Below, piece after piece: positions 10,427-21,970 of a stretch of DNA of 64,000 nucleotides (the first letter of the stretch is position 1; each line of letters begins with the position of its first letter). The position numbers and the translations under genes were made by a program. Under the pieces are notes generated by a model. It ran no database searches. It worked only from the letters and a program-made list of their open reading frames with translations, and was not told the origin of the DNA. The stretch covers positions 1,116,001-1,180,000 of the forward strand of contig JAMSLZ010000003.1 in NCBI GenBank assembly GCA_026027325.1, read 5' to 3'. The stretch comes from Actinomucor elegans (taxonomy: Eukaryota > Mucoromycota > Mucoromycetes > Mucorales > Mucoraceae).

Positions 10427-12954
10427 ATGGCAACCAGAGAGCATCAACAAGCACCCGAAATTGATTTCAATTTCTACGAACAGCCCAGTACCATTTCATA
10501 TTTTAATGCGATACTGGATGATTTAAAAAATGATTTAGGCTCAATTGGAGTGGACACGACGTTTACAGCGCCCGAATTGGCTTATTTTATTCCACATTTT
10601 CTTAAGTTTCAGAGAAGGCCAGAAGTGCGCACAACTCGTATACCCGTCCATTTTTTTGAAGTGGAGTCCTTAGCTACCAGGCCATCGCCCCTTTACACTA
10701 TCCTGCAAGCTGCCTATCGCTTCCAGTCTGATAAGGACATCAGTGATTGGCATTTTGATGCACCTGAGGACGTTGGGCTTTATGTAGAATTGGTAGAAGT
10801 GGTGAAGAAACAATTAATACAGGAAGGTTTTTATCAACTGCCTGTAATTGCTTTCGATGAAAGTGTAAAAGAACAGGAAAAAGCGGATTGGACACGTCTT
10901 GTATATTCCTTAGGTGGTAAGTTAGAAAGATGTGGAGCATAAATACAAAGGAATAACGCGTGTTTTATTGATTTAGGGAAAATCTCGGATAACATTGCGA
11001 ACGCGACATATATCATTTACAACGATACGCAACCAGTATTCAACTCTGATAAGCAGTTATATTATATAGAAGAGAAGAAGAATAATGGCAAGTTATGGGT
11101 TCACTATGTCGGCTTACCAACGTCTTATAATGTATGGGTGGAACAAGCTACAGGATTACCAGGCGAACAGATGCTAAAGCCCAATATCACAACTACACCT
11201 TGGCATGTTCGGGCAACTTGGCTATTAGATAGTCATAAACATAAAGAATGGATGGTACCAGCAGACTATGATTACCCATATAAAAAGACAAACAATTTAA
11301 AAAGATCAGTACAAGACATCTATAGCTTGGAAGATAATGGCCCATCTAAGAAAGCAAAAACACCACTATCTGAAAAGCAAGAACATGATATAGATTTGAA
11401 TATCAAAACTGAAGGTGGTGAATCAACCGTTTCTGCAGCAGCACTCTTACCAGTTGATCTTTCAGCCATACCCTTACCTGAAGAGGATCCTCAGCGTTAT
11501 TTATCTATTCAACAGCACGATATAGTTATTCCATCTTATGCTGCTTGGTTTGATATTACTGCCATCCATACAATTGAAATCAAAGGCTTACCAGAATTTT
11601 TTAATGAACGCAACAAATCCAAAACACCTACAGTCTATAAAGAATATAGAGATTTCATGATCAATACCTATCGTATGAATCCAGTTGAATATCTGACAAT
11701 CACTGCTTGTAGACGTAATCTAACTGGCGATGTGTGTGCTATCTTACGTGTTCATGCCTTCTTGGAACAATGGGGACTTATCAACTATCAGGTATATCAT
11801 AACAGTAATGTGGTAGATGGTCTTGCTAATGAATCTTACAGGTGGATCCTGAAGCGAAACTATCATCGCTTAGTCCACCTTTTGATAGTCAATTCAAGGT
11901 GGTCGTTGATAAACCTAACGTAGTGAAACAAGACGTTGAGGAGATAAAAATCAAGGATGAAGCCGTCGTTACCCACTATGATTTTGATAAAGAAAAGAAG
12001 CCAGAGACTTGTTCTACCTGTCAAACAGAATGCACGCAAGAACAGTATTGTAGTACTTCAAAGCGAAACTTTTACTTATGCCGTTCTTGTTTTGTACAAG
12101 GCAAATACCCACTTGATCAAAGTAGTGGCCATTTCGTCGTAGAAAGGTTCCAAGAGGTCAAAGAAAAAGAAGAAGAAAACGAATGGAACGAGAAAGAAGA
12201 ACAATTGTTAAGCGAAGCGCTTGGTTTATACAAAGATGACTGGGAAAAGATATCAGAGCATGTTTCAACAAAGACACACGATGAATGTATATTGCATTAC
12301 CTTGAATTACCAGTCAAAGATCCTTTCAAAGACATTGAGATAGAGAAGCTTGGGTTACTCCAATATGATACAACGCAACACAAAGAGAATCCAATCATGG
12401 CAGCGGTTGCCTTCTTGGCTTCTGCTGTTAAACCTCAAGTAGCAGCTGCAGCAGGACACATTGAAAAGGCAAAAATTGAATCGCCTACACTCGAGGAAAG
12501 CACAGAAGAAGAAGATTTGTTGGAATTAACTAATACATTGATTAAACACAAGCTGACTCAATATGAACAGCAAGTAACTCATTATGAAGCACTGGAAACC
12601 ATTGTCGAAGAACAAAAAATACTATTAGAAAAAGAGAAACATCAATTGGAAAATGATCAGTCTACACTTAAAAAGCGCATTATATCAATCCACCTCGAAA
12701 TGTCAAAAAGAGGTAATTCGGCTACTGCTATATCCAATAGTATAACTCCAGCTCAGCTGCAACAGCAATTAGCCGGTGTAAATCCTGCCATGTTTCTCAA
12801 TGGACAGCAGCCTCCACCACCGCCACAAGTGTTACATCAGTTACAGCTACAGCAGCAGCAACAACAATATCAACTACAAATGCAGATGATGCAGCAGCAA
12901 CAGCAGCGTGCTAACGGACCAGGGTTTAATAGTAACAGTATGATGCCTTTATAA
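10427..12954 (+). CDS. SWI3/RSC8 (SMARCC-type) chromatin-remodelling subunit
   Basis: Scaffold subunit of SWI/SNF- and RSC-class remodellers. Exons 10427-10916, 10977-11791, 11842-12954 encode 805 aa; the ATG sits in a good context (CACCATGG). In order: an N-terminal Moira-type region ([34 protein letters not shown]); a SWIRM domain at about residues 345-435 ([35 protein letters not shown], then WGLINYQ); a ZZ-type zinc finger at about 490-525 (CSTCQTEC...CRSCF); a SANT domain at about 548-592 ([23 protein letters not shown]); a coiled coil at about 660-730; and a Pro/Gln-rich tail with long Q runs. All hallmark domains are present. It lies about 2 kb from RSC9, another subunit of the same kind of complex, in the same orientation. 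Confidence 0.93.
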
Positions 12955-13171
12955 GTCTACCAACGAATTAAATACGATTATCTTGTTTTAAAATACCGCG
13001 TTTCCTATAAAAAAGTCTTTCTCCTTTGCTTTTCTCTCTTCTTCTTTCTTGTTTTTATATTATTGATATGAAGATGACTATGATTGAATCTACAAAAAAG
13101 AAGATAGAAGTCATCTTTTAGTAGAAAAAGATCAAAATAAACAGACTATTACCTTGCCGCCCAAGAAAGTC

Positions 13172-13200
13172 ATGGCCAGCAAACTGGCAGCAGCAGCAGC

Positions 13201-13239
<39 letters not shown>

Positions 13240-14873
13240 TCAAGCAACACAGTCTACTACTACTACTACTACTACCACTAGTTGCTCAACTAGCACTATT
13301 AGCTCAACTGTCAAACCAACGATGACCGAGTCTACAACTACGAGTAGCTCTATATCGACTAGTACTACTACTATGAAAAGAAGACTTTCTAGCTCATTAG
13401 AAACGAATGCTCGAGAAAAAAAGGCCATGAGAGACAAAATCTCTTCTACTAAACCCAGTAAATCGATAACGCATTCAGATAGAATCGTTCAAGCCGAGAT
13501 AAGTCAGTATAGACCTTGTAAGTGTTTACCGTAGTGATTTGTTCCAGATCCCTTGTTACTGATTATTGTTTTTTTTAGATTTTACTGAAACAGATTCGGA
13601 CAATCCAACACAATCAGCACCTACAGCCAAAGAAAAGAACCTTCGAGTAGTTCTCGAATACCCTGGATCTGTTGAACCTGAAAAGTGAGTTTTGATACAT
13701 TTATATATATTTTTTTCTACGTGAAAATTAACCTTCGAATAACAACAATAGCTTCTTGTTACTGAAACCAGTGATAAAAAATACAACAGGCCGAAGCACT
13801 GAAGAAGAAGAAGAGGATAAAGACGAATACAACCCAATTACCGACTTGATGCGAACCGCCGAGTTCATATATGATTGCTATCTCTTACCAGAACAACAGA
13901 AGCTATTGGGGAATCAGTCGCAAGGCATTATGCGTAATTTGACCAAATACCGTAATCGCCGCAGTGGTGCAGGTTTTGCTCAAGCAGTAAAGGACTTCAA
14001 CAAGGTCATTAGACATTTAAAAGCAGAAGGTGTACTAAGTCAAAATGCCAAGGATATGTGCCATCCCAATTATGATTTAGCTTGTCATATCTTGTTACAA
14101 GTGTATAGTCGTACAGTAGCTAGACAGGCTGACGCTTTGAACAATTATCAAGGTAAAATAGTGCGGCTTTTCAAGTGAATTGAGTCTAATTTTCTTTTAG
14201 CTTTTTCGAATAATGTTTATGGCGAGATCAATCCTATCTTGGTCAAGGATTTTATCACCAAAACTGGAGTGAATTCCAAGAGTGTATTTATGGATATGGG
14301 GTGCGGTATTGGTAATGTTGTGCTTCAAGTGGCAGCACAGACTGGATGTGAAGCTTATGGCATCGAGATTATGGAAACACCATGTAAATTTGCAAAGAGA
14401 CAACTAAAAGAATACGCAGCACGTATGAAGTAAGTGTTTATATACTTTCTTATTAATTTTATATTTACTAAATATGCATCAACAGGGCCTGGCGTCTTCC
14501 TACAGGTAAAATTCACTTTCGACATGGTGATTTTCTGGATGTTGCAGCTAATGACCTGTATTCCACACTAAAACGATCTGATGTGCTACTTGTAAATAAC
14601 TATGCATTCGATGCAGCAACCAATCAAAAATTAGCACAGTTATTCTTGGACCTTAAAGAAGGAACCAAGATCATTTCTCTCAAGTCCTTTGTTCCAAAAC
14701 ATCACAAAATCAACCAACGAACATTAAACATGCCTGAGTCTATCTTGCGAGTAGAAGAGTTTGAGTACTACTCCGAAGCGGTCAGTTGGACAAATAATGG
14801 CGGGCAGTACTATATTGCCACTGTAGATCGTAGTCGATTACAGCCTTATTTCGATAAAATGTATGGACTTTAG
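13172..14873 (+). CDS. DOT1: DOT1 histone H3-K79 methyltransferase
   Basis: SAM-dependent methyltransferase that modifies H3 Lys79 in nucleosomes. Exons 13172-13517, 13579-13684, 13752-14152, 14201-14429, 14486-14873 encode 489 aa. The first in-frame ATG after a stop is at 13172. The N-terminus carries an 18-residue alanine run (GCA repeats, 13187-13240) and Thr/Ser-rich and basic segments. The DOT1 core follows: VVLEYPGSVEPEN, TDLMRTAEFIYDCYLLPEQ, NNVYGEINPILVKDF, SAM motif MDMGCGIGNVVLQVA, YGIEIM, the HGDFLD loop, VNNYAFD (NNFAF in most homologues) and KSFVPKHHK. It is tandem with SWI3 (217 bp). Assignment is firm. Confidence 0.93.
13187..13240 (+). repeat. GCA trinucleotide repeat encoding poly-alanine
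   Basis: Eighteen consecutive alanine codons, almost all GCA, near the N-terminus of DOT1, followed by a run of ACT/ACC threonine codons at about 13256-13279. Confidence 0.9.
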
Positions 14874-15173
14874 ACTATACTATTGTTATATGCGTTCCCT
14901 CCTGCTTTTTTTTTGTTGTTGTTCATATTCACTCTTTATAATCACTAATATTACTATTCGTACTATTCTTCTACTCTTATTATAAATAAAACATTCTGTA
15001 TGTATTACTTGCTTCGAAGGCATGACATGGCACCAAAATGTCCCATAAACTATGCACTACATAGGTGAAAAACAAAGACATGAGAAAAAAGAGTCCTGTA
15101 TTATAGAAATCACACCTAAAAACATACCGCTTTGTGAGTATATTACCCATATATTAGCTTTACAAAAATAACG

Positions 15174-15746
15174 TTACCATCCATGATGCATGCCAGGCTT
15201 ACAGCGATAAGTAGCAATCTCGTAAAATACACAAACACCAAAGAATGCAGTTAAAACTAAATCAAATAAACTAGAAATGAATCGTTTGATCTTGCCGCCG
15301 CTGCCGAACCTCCTTGACATATAGACAAATATATGAAACGATGACCAAATCATAGAGACCCAACAAATCACATAACCGTAATACAGTAGTCCTGGAGTTT
15401 TGAAAGGCACAGGTTCGCTAGAATACTGGGAATAGAAAAAATGAATATCACTACTAATATCCTATTTGATGAAAAATGAACTTACTGGAGAAGCTCCAAA
15501 CTGAAATCCAAATGCACCAATAGCTGCAACGAACTGCCATACGCGTAGTAGAAACCTTGGCACACTCGGTTTATGACTTGGTACAACACCAGCAGCCTCA
15601 TCTTGCTCTGGTGATGGTGGAATATCAATGCTTGTCCCAGCGGCGTAGAGCGGCTGATCATTGTGAGTCTGAGGCGCTTCCTCTTGCTTGTTAATTTCCC
15701 AAGCGTTGATGGGTGGTGTAACTTGAACTTTTTCTTCTAAACTCAT
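15174..15746 (-). CDS. MARVEL-like small membrane protein
   Basis: Predicted integral membrane protein of 170 aa from exons 15746-15486 and 15425-15174 (intron GTAAGT...TTCCCAG). The first 65 residues are hydrophilic and Pro-rich. They are followed by FLLRVWQFVAAIGAFGFQFG, then a long hydrophobic span (LLYYGYVICWVSMIWSSFHI), a basic loop (RRFGSGGKIKR) and a last span (LFDLVLTAFFGVCVFYE) with a cysteine just after it. The R-x-x-Q start of the first span and the D at the head of the last span resemble fungal MARVEL proteins, but only three to four helices are seen and no function is known. It converges on DOT1. Confidence 0.68.
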
Positions 15747-15835
15747 ATTATAAAAAGAAGAAAGAGAAAAGAAAAAAAAAGCGCGCTTTTGAATAGATTA
15801 ATATGCTAAAAGGAGCCTTATTATGTCCTTACTAA

Positions 15836-15847
15836 GGGGGGGGGGGG
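15836..15847. repeat. Poly-G run (12 nt)
   Basis: Twelve consecutive G in an otherwise AT-rich spacer, about 90 bp upstream of the MARVEL-like gene. A similar run (10 G) lies at 35040-35049. Confidence 0.9.
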
Positions 15848-16182
15848 ATTTATGCGGCAAACGATTGCTGATTGCTTCCAAAGATCAAATATACATTATA
15901 CCGCAACTGAATAAAAGAGTACAAATCTGACAGTTGACTTTAAACTCTATTCTTTGTGTATTAAAGCTTAAATTTCATTATAACGATCTTGTCGTAACAT
16001 ACATTCCTTTGCTTATCGTCAAAAAACAATGCTTATTGTTTTTATCAAGACTAGTTCTTCGTGAATGTATATCGAACCTAGGATCAATTCAAACTTTTTT
16101 TTACCTATGAATTGAAAATCTTTTTTGTATATTATTCAATGTACAATAGTTGAACTATGTGTGGTTGCTGTTAATCAATTGT

Positions 16183-16371
16183 ATGTCTGTCTGGATCTTT
16201 TTTTTATTGTTGTTGTTATTATATGGCGGTCACATCAAAGGTGCCAATGAAAGATTCCACGCTACTTTATCCAGTCCAACCTTCACAGATCAATATAAAT
16301 TGCTTACTACTGATTATAATAATAGTACTATATCCTTAGGATTCTTGCCCATTTCAACATTTCTAGGCTAA
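16183..16371 (+). CDS. Possible small secreted peptide (uncertain)
   Basis: A 62-aa frame beginning with a signal-peptide-like segment (MSVWIFFLLLLLLYGG) and a short hydrophilic remainder (ANERFHATLSS...). It ends right where a dispersed-repeat copy starts (about 16370), so it may be a truncated gene or a chance frame. No homologue is recognised. Confidence 0.22.
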   Translation: MSVWIFFLLLLLLYGGHIKGANERFHATLSSPTFTDQYKLLTTDYNNSTISLGFLPISTFLG

Positions 16372-16721
16372 TTGCAGTTTAATGTCGCATCTGAAAGCTA
16401 TTTAAAGCTCAGAAAAAGCATTGCGTCTACTAGAACCATTATTTAACCAAAAGTGCAACGAGCATACTAGATATTAAATGTTTAGAGTAAACTACATACA
16501 TTTCATGAAAAATAAAATCTCTAGACTGACCTTGGTTCAATATCGCATCTGATAAGTCTATTTATACTTAAAATGAGCCAGTTCATCTAATATAATCCTT
16601 TAATCAGATGTGTATTTTAGTATTGAATTACATAGTTTATGTTTTATTCTGGAAAAGACATCTACGCTGACATAGGTAAATGATTCCAAACTTTCTGTAC
16701 CAAGCGAAGCTTTAAACAAAA

Positions 16722-16970
16722 TTACCGTTTTTTGCTCTCTTTTACAAATTTCAATGGGTATATTTTCACTTGTGAGCTGTTGACATCAGAATCTTGAGGG
16801 ATGATAATGTTATTCCACGCTTGTTTGGCATCAAGTATAGTTCTTTTCATCTGTGTGAAGCGTAGATTAGAACGGTACCAGAATTTTCTACATCTTATTG
16901 TGCCATATTCTGCGGCATAAATCTGCTTTTCGAAGGAGAGGGCTATGATCCAAGAGAGTAACCGAATCAT
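16722..16970 (-). CDS. Hypothetical protein (uncertain)
   Basis: An 82-aa ATG-started frame with plausible codon use: hydrophobic start (MIRLLSWIIALSF), basic body and C-terminal KESKKR. It is divergent from the alkaline phosphatase gene (152 bp). I recognise no domain. It could be a lone small gene, an exon of a larger one, or spurious. Confidence 0.3.
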   Translation of the reverse strand: MIRLLSWIIALSFEKQIYAAEYGTIRCRKFWYRSNLRFTQMKRTILDAKQAWNNIIIPQDSDVNSSQVKIYPLKFVKESKKR

Positions 16971-17122
16971 CTAGACCTCTCTTAGTTATGGATCAAGGAC
17001 GCATGTATATTTCCTTAAAAGGCCATTACAGAAACGTATTTCTGACGTGTCAAATGCTGTTCATGAACGGAATATATTTCCTTTATCTCTCTTCTTTCTT
17101 TCTTCTTCTTTTAATATCAAAT

Positions 17123-19147
17123 ATGCCTCCAAATTATACTTTTTTAAAAAAGAGCTTTCGGGATGTCGAAGATCTCTCTGAAAAGGTTGCTTAGTTACTC
17201 AATTTATACCTAACCAAAAGTTTACTCATTGTTTCCTTTTTGTGTGAAACACTAGAAATCGCGCCCTTATCGCTATCTTGGTGCCATTACAGCGTTTTGC
17301 CTAACTAACATTATTTTTCTCAGTCTCCTCAAGGCAAAACATGACAAAGGTAAAGAGAAAAAAACGCCTCCAAGCAGCATTAAATCCTCTAATCTTGGTG
17401 TATTAGAACCTTATCATCATCAACATAATGTCATTATGATGATTAGTGATGGATTTGGTCCTGCTTCTGAAACATTTGCTCGCCAATACTATGCCTGGAA
17501 AGAAAATCTACCTGCCAAAACTACTTTTGCACTTGATAAGATTATTGTTGGTACAAGCCGAACACAAAGCAGTTCCAGTTTAATTACCGATAGCGCTGCA
17601 GGCGCTACAGCTTTTGCTTGTGGTATTAAAACTTACAATGGGGCTATTGGAGGTAAACTACTGTGTGTTTAAAGATCCAATTGGATTAACACTTGTTTCT
17701 GACAGTCGACCGTGATAAAATACCATGCGGCACTGTCTTGGAATCTGCCAAGATCCATCGTAATATGAAAACAGGGTTGGTTGTAAAATCGCGTATCACG
17801 CATGCTACACCAGCTGCTTTCTCGGCACATATTAGCTGGAGAGATGCAGAAAATGATATTGCTGAGCATCAGTTGGGTTACACGCCCTTGGGAAGGACTG
17901 TAGATTTGATGTTAGGTGGTGGTCTCTGTGAGTTCTTGAGCAATACAACTGAAGGCAGTTGTAGAATGGATGATCGCGATTTGATTCAAGAAGGTAAAGA
18001 GGACTTTGGATGGACCACCATTCGATCCAGACAAGAATTTGATCAGCTTGATGAGAGTCAGGTAGAGTTACCTTTGATGGGTTTGTTTGCTCCAAATGTA
18101 AGTGTATCATTACCATAGAGAAATTCTAATTCGATTGACATACATTCTTTTACAAGCATATGGATTTCGCAATAGACAATAATCCTTCAGTCCAACCTTC
18201 ATTAACAGAAATGACAGAAAAGGCATTAGGCATCTTGAAAGAATCCACCAAGCATTCAAAAGAGGGCTTCTTTTTGATGATTGAAGGAAGTAGAATTGAT
18301 ATGGCTGGACATGTGTAAGTATGCATTTCATTCCATTCAATACACATGCATTGAGCTGCTTTATTAGGAATGATCCAGCTTCACAGTATTATGAAATATT
18401 AGAGTATCAAAGAACAGTAGAAAGCGTTATGAAATTTGTGGAGAAAAACCCAAACACTATTCTCATTTCTACAAGTGATCATGAAACAGGCGGGTTAACA
18501 GTAGGTCGCCAAGTCACAGAAGATTATCCAAAATATGAGTGGAAGCCTGAAGTAATCGAGCGCGTCAAGGTATCAAGCGAGGTGCTGAGTTGGGTATGGA
18601 GTGAAGCGGTACAAAACAAGCAAGATACACGAGAGTATCTTGTAAATTTTGTCATCAAGCTTGGACTAGGCATTGATGATCCTACTGAAGAAGAATTGGA
18701 ACGTTTATTAGCTTGGAAAGAGACTGGTAGAGGGCCAGAGTATTTCGCCTTGATATTGTCTGATTTGGTTAGCAAACGAGCGCAAATTGGGGTAATTATA
18801 CGTCGATATATGCTTTTACTCGATCACTCAAAATAGGGTTTTAGTGGAGTACAATGGGCCATACAGCCACAGATGTCAATTTGTATGCTTACGGTCTTAA
18901 ATCAGAACTACTACGAGGCAATCTTGAAAATACAGATATTGGCGATTTCATTGTAGACCTTTTGAATCTGGATCTAGATGACATTACCAAAAAGCTGAAT
19001 GGGTATGCACTATTATTTTTAGTGAAATCAGCGTTGTAACATGAAACTTTTCTTTTAAACAGGGACAGCAAGTTTCGCTCAAAGTCAATGAGTGCCATTG
19101 AGAGATCAAATTCGAAGGACTCAAATCATTATATTCATTTTGACTAA
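17123..19147 (+). CDS. PHO8: Vacuolar-type alkaline phosphatase
   Basis: Metal-dependent phosphomonoesterase of the Pho8 group, 558 aa. Exons: 17123-17185, 17256-17652, 17706-18097, 18157-18314, 18368-18791, 18845-19002, 19063-19147. A short cytosolic N-terminus is followed by one membrane anchor (YLGAITAFCLTNIIFLSLL, type II), as in yeast Pho8. Catalytic motifs occur in order: MMISDGFGPAS (metal Asp), LITDSAAGATAFACG (nucleophile Ser), IEGSRIDMAGHVND, STSDHETGG and STMGHTATDVNLYAYG (metal ligands). The first intron has an unusual GTTGCT donor but is required to join the frames; the others are standard. It converges on the methyltransferase gene across a CA/TA microsatellite. Confidence 0.9.
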
Positions 19148-19168
19148 ATGAAAAAGTATATAGTCTAT

Positions 19169-19174
19169 CACACT

Positions 19175-19226
<52 letters not shown>
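19169..19226. repeat. (CA)n(TA)n microsatellite
   Basis: An uninterrupted CA tract runs straight into a TA tract in the 138-bp gap between two convergent genes, so it lies in one or both 3' UTRs. Confidence 0.9.
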
Positions 19227-19230
<4 letters not shown>

Positions 19231-19285
19231 ATCAAATAAAAAACAACATAGCTTTATTATAATAAGAATGCCATTCTTTATGCTA

Positions 19286-20393
19286 TTACTTCTTTTGAGA
19301 AGAAATGTACAACCCAAAAGCTGAAATTTCTTTCGAGTCAATGGCCCGTCTCTCTTGCTTCATGAACTCTTTCAAAGTGGCCTCACTATCTTCGTTATTT
19401 TTTAACCTATTTCAATAATAAACCGCATCAGTATTCAAGCGAGATGCTCTGAAATTCCTTACAAGCTTACCCAGCGAATGCAAGGAAAAAATAATAGAAA
19501 GGGACTACCAAGTAAGCTACATTATTCTCACCGAAGGTATTGTTAATGGCGTTGCGGACTTCTTCGTTAGGAGCAATATCATCTGGGCCACCTCTCTCTA
19601 CATGTTGATCTTGACTCTTCACTTTACGAGGCCATCTTTCGGTTGCAGGCAAGCTTGAATCCAAAAACTTTGTCAGCATCTTGGTAGCATAGCCACCATT
19701 CTTTAATCGTTCTTCAAAAGAGATCATGCATCCAGCAGTGCGAATCAAGTCAAGACGATCAAAGAACCACACAACGGAAGCCTCATCCACTGCGCTAGCG
19801 GTTAATTCTTCAGCGATAAAGATGCCACCATCATGAAGTAGGTCTGAAGCAAGCTGAACAGCCTAAAGCGTAAACGGGTTAAATTACACCGCCTTAAGGG
19901 GCCATCATTTATTCTCTACCTTATCGACAGGATTACAATGATGAAGTGACTTTGTAAAGATCACAACGTCAAACTTTTGGTCAGTCTTGTAAGTAAAGAT
20001 ATCACCTCTTTCAAATTGAACATCGGATCCTATTGATTTGGCCATGGCTTTCTCGATATCATCGGATGGATCAATAGCTATAAGATCAACCTTATTTTTG
20101 TATTTGTCTTTGAAGATCAACGAAAAGTCTCCAGGTCTAAATGATGTATACAGTTTAGTTCATATATCATTTTTAGTCCCTATATAAAAATACTTGCCCA
20201 CAGCCGATTTCCAGCACTTTAATGATTTTGGATTCCGAGAGCTTGTCTTTCAAGATATCCTATTATGCAAAAAAAAAAAAAAAAAAAAATCAATATTGGT
20301 CCGTTCTATCAGGATATGGTTATAGAAATCTACATCAACGTATGTCAAGAAGGGCTCATTTTCGGTATATTTAATCTTTTCGATATTGGCCAT
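19286..20393 (-). CDS. Class I SAM-dependent methyltransferase
   Basis: Predicted small-molecule or protein methyltransferase of 283 aa. Exons (minus strand): 20393-20334, 20259-20198, 20136-19920, 19862-19471, 19406-19286. Motif I is VLEIGCGPGDF, split by intron 20137-20197, which must use a GC donor (GG|GCAAGT) to keep the motif intact. Motif II is VDLIAIDPSDD; the post-motif block is KFDVVIFTKSLHHCNP, followed by LLHDGGIFIAEELT. The C-terminal third contains a partly hydrophobic stretch (VAYLVVPFYYFFLAFAG). Intron 1 contains a 21-nt T run in the sense direction. The fold is clear, the substrate unknown. Confidence 0.82.
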
Positions 20394-21139
20394 TTGTAAG
20401 TAAGATGAAGGTTTATTTTGTTGAATATCGAGTAGAAAGAATATACTGTGCTTATATAGTCCAAATTTGTAATTGTTCACGTTACAATAGCTTGTGGGAC
20501 GGGGAATCACACTGAGAGATTTTTGCTGTTATTTATGATCTTAAGTGATTCATTCATTGATCAGCGCGCTTGTTATACTTCGTTTTCTATGCCAATTGCT
20601 AAATGTTTTTTTACTTTATTTCAGTGGACGATGTCTTCAGTCTAGGATTTGTATTTCGGCACACTGCTCCTCACATACCTACTATGCATCTGTCAAATTC
20701 CCAAGACACACGTATTATCATGCAGAGCGTGGTACAAAGCCTTTTGGTTACGTATGTTTACGCAAGGGCTCAAACTTACTAAGCCTGAGCAAAATTTCTG
20801 GCTTGAAATTTTTGTTGGATTACTAATCCCTGACTTACTTTTCCGAGTTTTACTTTCCTTTTCACACTGCCTCATCTGAACTGAACAAAATATGTGTTAT
20901 GCGTAGTATACCTAGTTTTTACATAATGTTAATGGATAAGATACACAGTGTCAAAAGTGATAATTGAAATAACACCATGTCGTTTGGTAGTGTCACAAAA
21001 TTTGCGGAACAAAACGGCATCACCCGTTTGTACATCGCTTTTACTGTAATTGTCGGCTTTAATACGGATATGACAAGCGTAATTTATCCGAAATTTTAAT
21101 TGGGTGTTGAAGATGTTTTAAGGCCTAAAAGTCTCTGTT
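20394..21139. other. Start of a 3.1-kb repeat-rich spacer
   Basis: Short frames at 20545-20879 are unsupported. No domain, RNA or mobile-element protein is visible. The spacer continues to 23495 and contains the inverted repeat and repeat copies listed separately. Confidence 0.4.
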
Positions 21140-21464
21140 ATCCATTCTGAACAAGCACTTGTAACCATATGTGATCTTTTGACTGAAATCAATGCCATTA
21201 GCCATCAAAATATTCCAATCACTTATGATTGGCGGTTAAAATTCTGTATTCCAATCCCGATGCGGTAACTTGTTATTCCGTGCCTATATTCGTACATCAA
21301 CACTGCCTGCTTAATACTTGCTTAATCACAACTGACCGTCATTGCGAGCTCTGAACACAAGATTTTGACCGCCAATCATAAGTGATTGGAATATTTTGAT
21401 GGCTAATGGCATTGATTTCAGTCAAAAGATCACATATGGTTACAAGTGCTTGTTCAGAATGGAT
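21140..21464. repeat. Perfect inverted repeat, 97-bp arms, 131-bp loop
   Basis: The left arm 21140-21236 starts ATCCATTCTGAACAAGC and ends GGCGGT. The right arm 21368-21464 is its exact reverse complement, and partial pairing continues a few bases into the loop. No protein is encoded. This could be a foldback or MITE-like non-autonomous element or a hairpin RNA locus. The arm end CATTCTGAAC resembles the start of the dispersed-repeat family in this window. Confidence 0.93.
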
Positions 21465-21569
21465 CACCACGCCTTCTAGAGCCCTTACTTAGCTGAATTA
21501 ATCACTAGAGTATCATCATATTATTCCTAGAAAGTTAGTAATAAAATAATATTTTACATAAGCTAGACC

Positions 21570-21850
21570 TATACATTTGTAGGTCTATCGATCGGCCCCA
21601 GTCAAAAATGTTGTATCTGACAAGTAGTATATATATATATATATACTTGGAATAGGCTTTTGTATTTGCTAAAATTTTTACCAAGTACTATATTTCGGTC
21701 ATTGATCTTGTTTTCCTATTTTTATTTTATTTTAGAGAAAAATGAACCTTTGTACTAACTGCAATCACGCATGAAAAGAGGTTCATGATATCCTATAAAA
21801 TAAACCCATACTGTTTTCTCGAATGCTATGTTCCTGTTTTTTTAAGAGGT
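21570..21850 (-). repeat. Long copy of the dispersed-repeat family (copy 1)
   Basis: The core at 21580-21650 is followed by about 200 bp homologous to 22700-22990. For example, both share TTTCGGT(C/T)ATT near the middle and CCTTTGTACTAA(C/T)T further on, each followed by a bases-matched AT-rich end. No open frame. Confidence 0.7.
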
Positions 21851-21927
21851 AGAAAAATTTAATAATGTAATCAAAAACATACATAGTAAAATTTACATCC
21901 TCAACATCAATATGTTGATGATGTTAA

Positions 21928-21970
21928 TATCGACCGACCTCCGTCAAATGTTGTCGCATCTGATTAAGTG
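21928..21970 (-). repeat. Short dispersed-repeat copy
   Basis: On the minus strand it reads ATCAGATGCGACAACATTTG then ACGGAGGTCGGTCGAT, the family core with a small insertion. Confidence 0.65.

Larger units (their letters stand above)
15848..17122. other. Spacer with two dispersed-repeat copies
   Basis: Apart from the two doubtful short frames listed, this stretch holds repeat-family copies at about 16370-16400 and 16517-16580 (minus orientation). The last 150 bp probably contain the alkaline phosphatase promoter, with a pyrimidine tract (17078-17112) just before its ATG. Confidence 0.45.

Noticed and set aside
20545..20880. Overlapping 93- and 76-aa frames with hydrophobic stretches
   Set aside because: Several overlapping frames with no motif, start context or splice support.
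21140..21464. Interpretation of the hairpin as a tRNA or snoRNA gene
   Set aside because: Arms are too long and perfect, and lack box C/D, H/ACA or tRNA landmarks.
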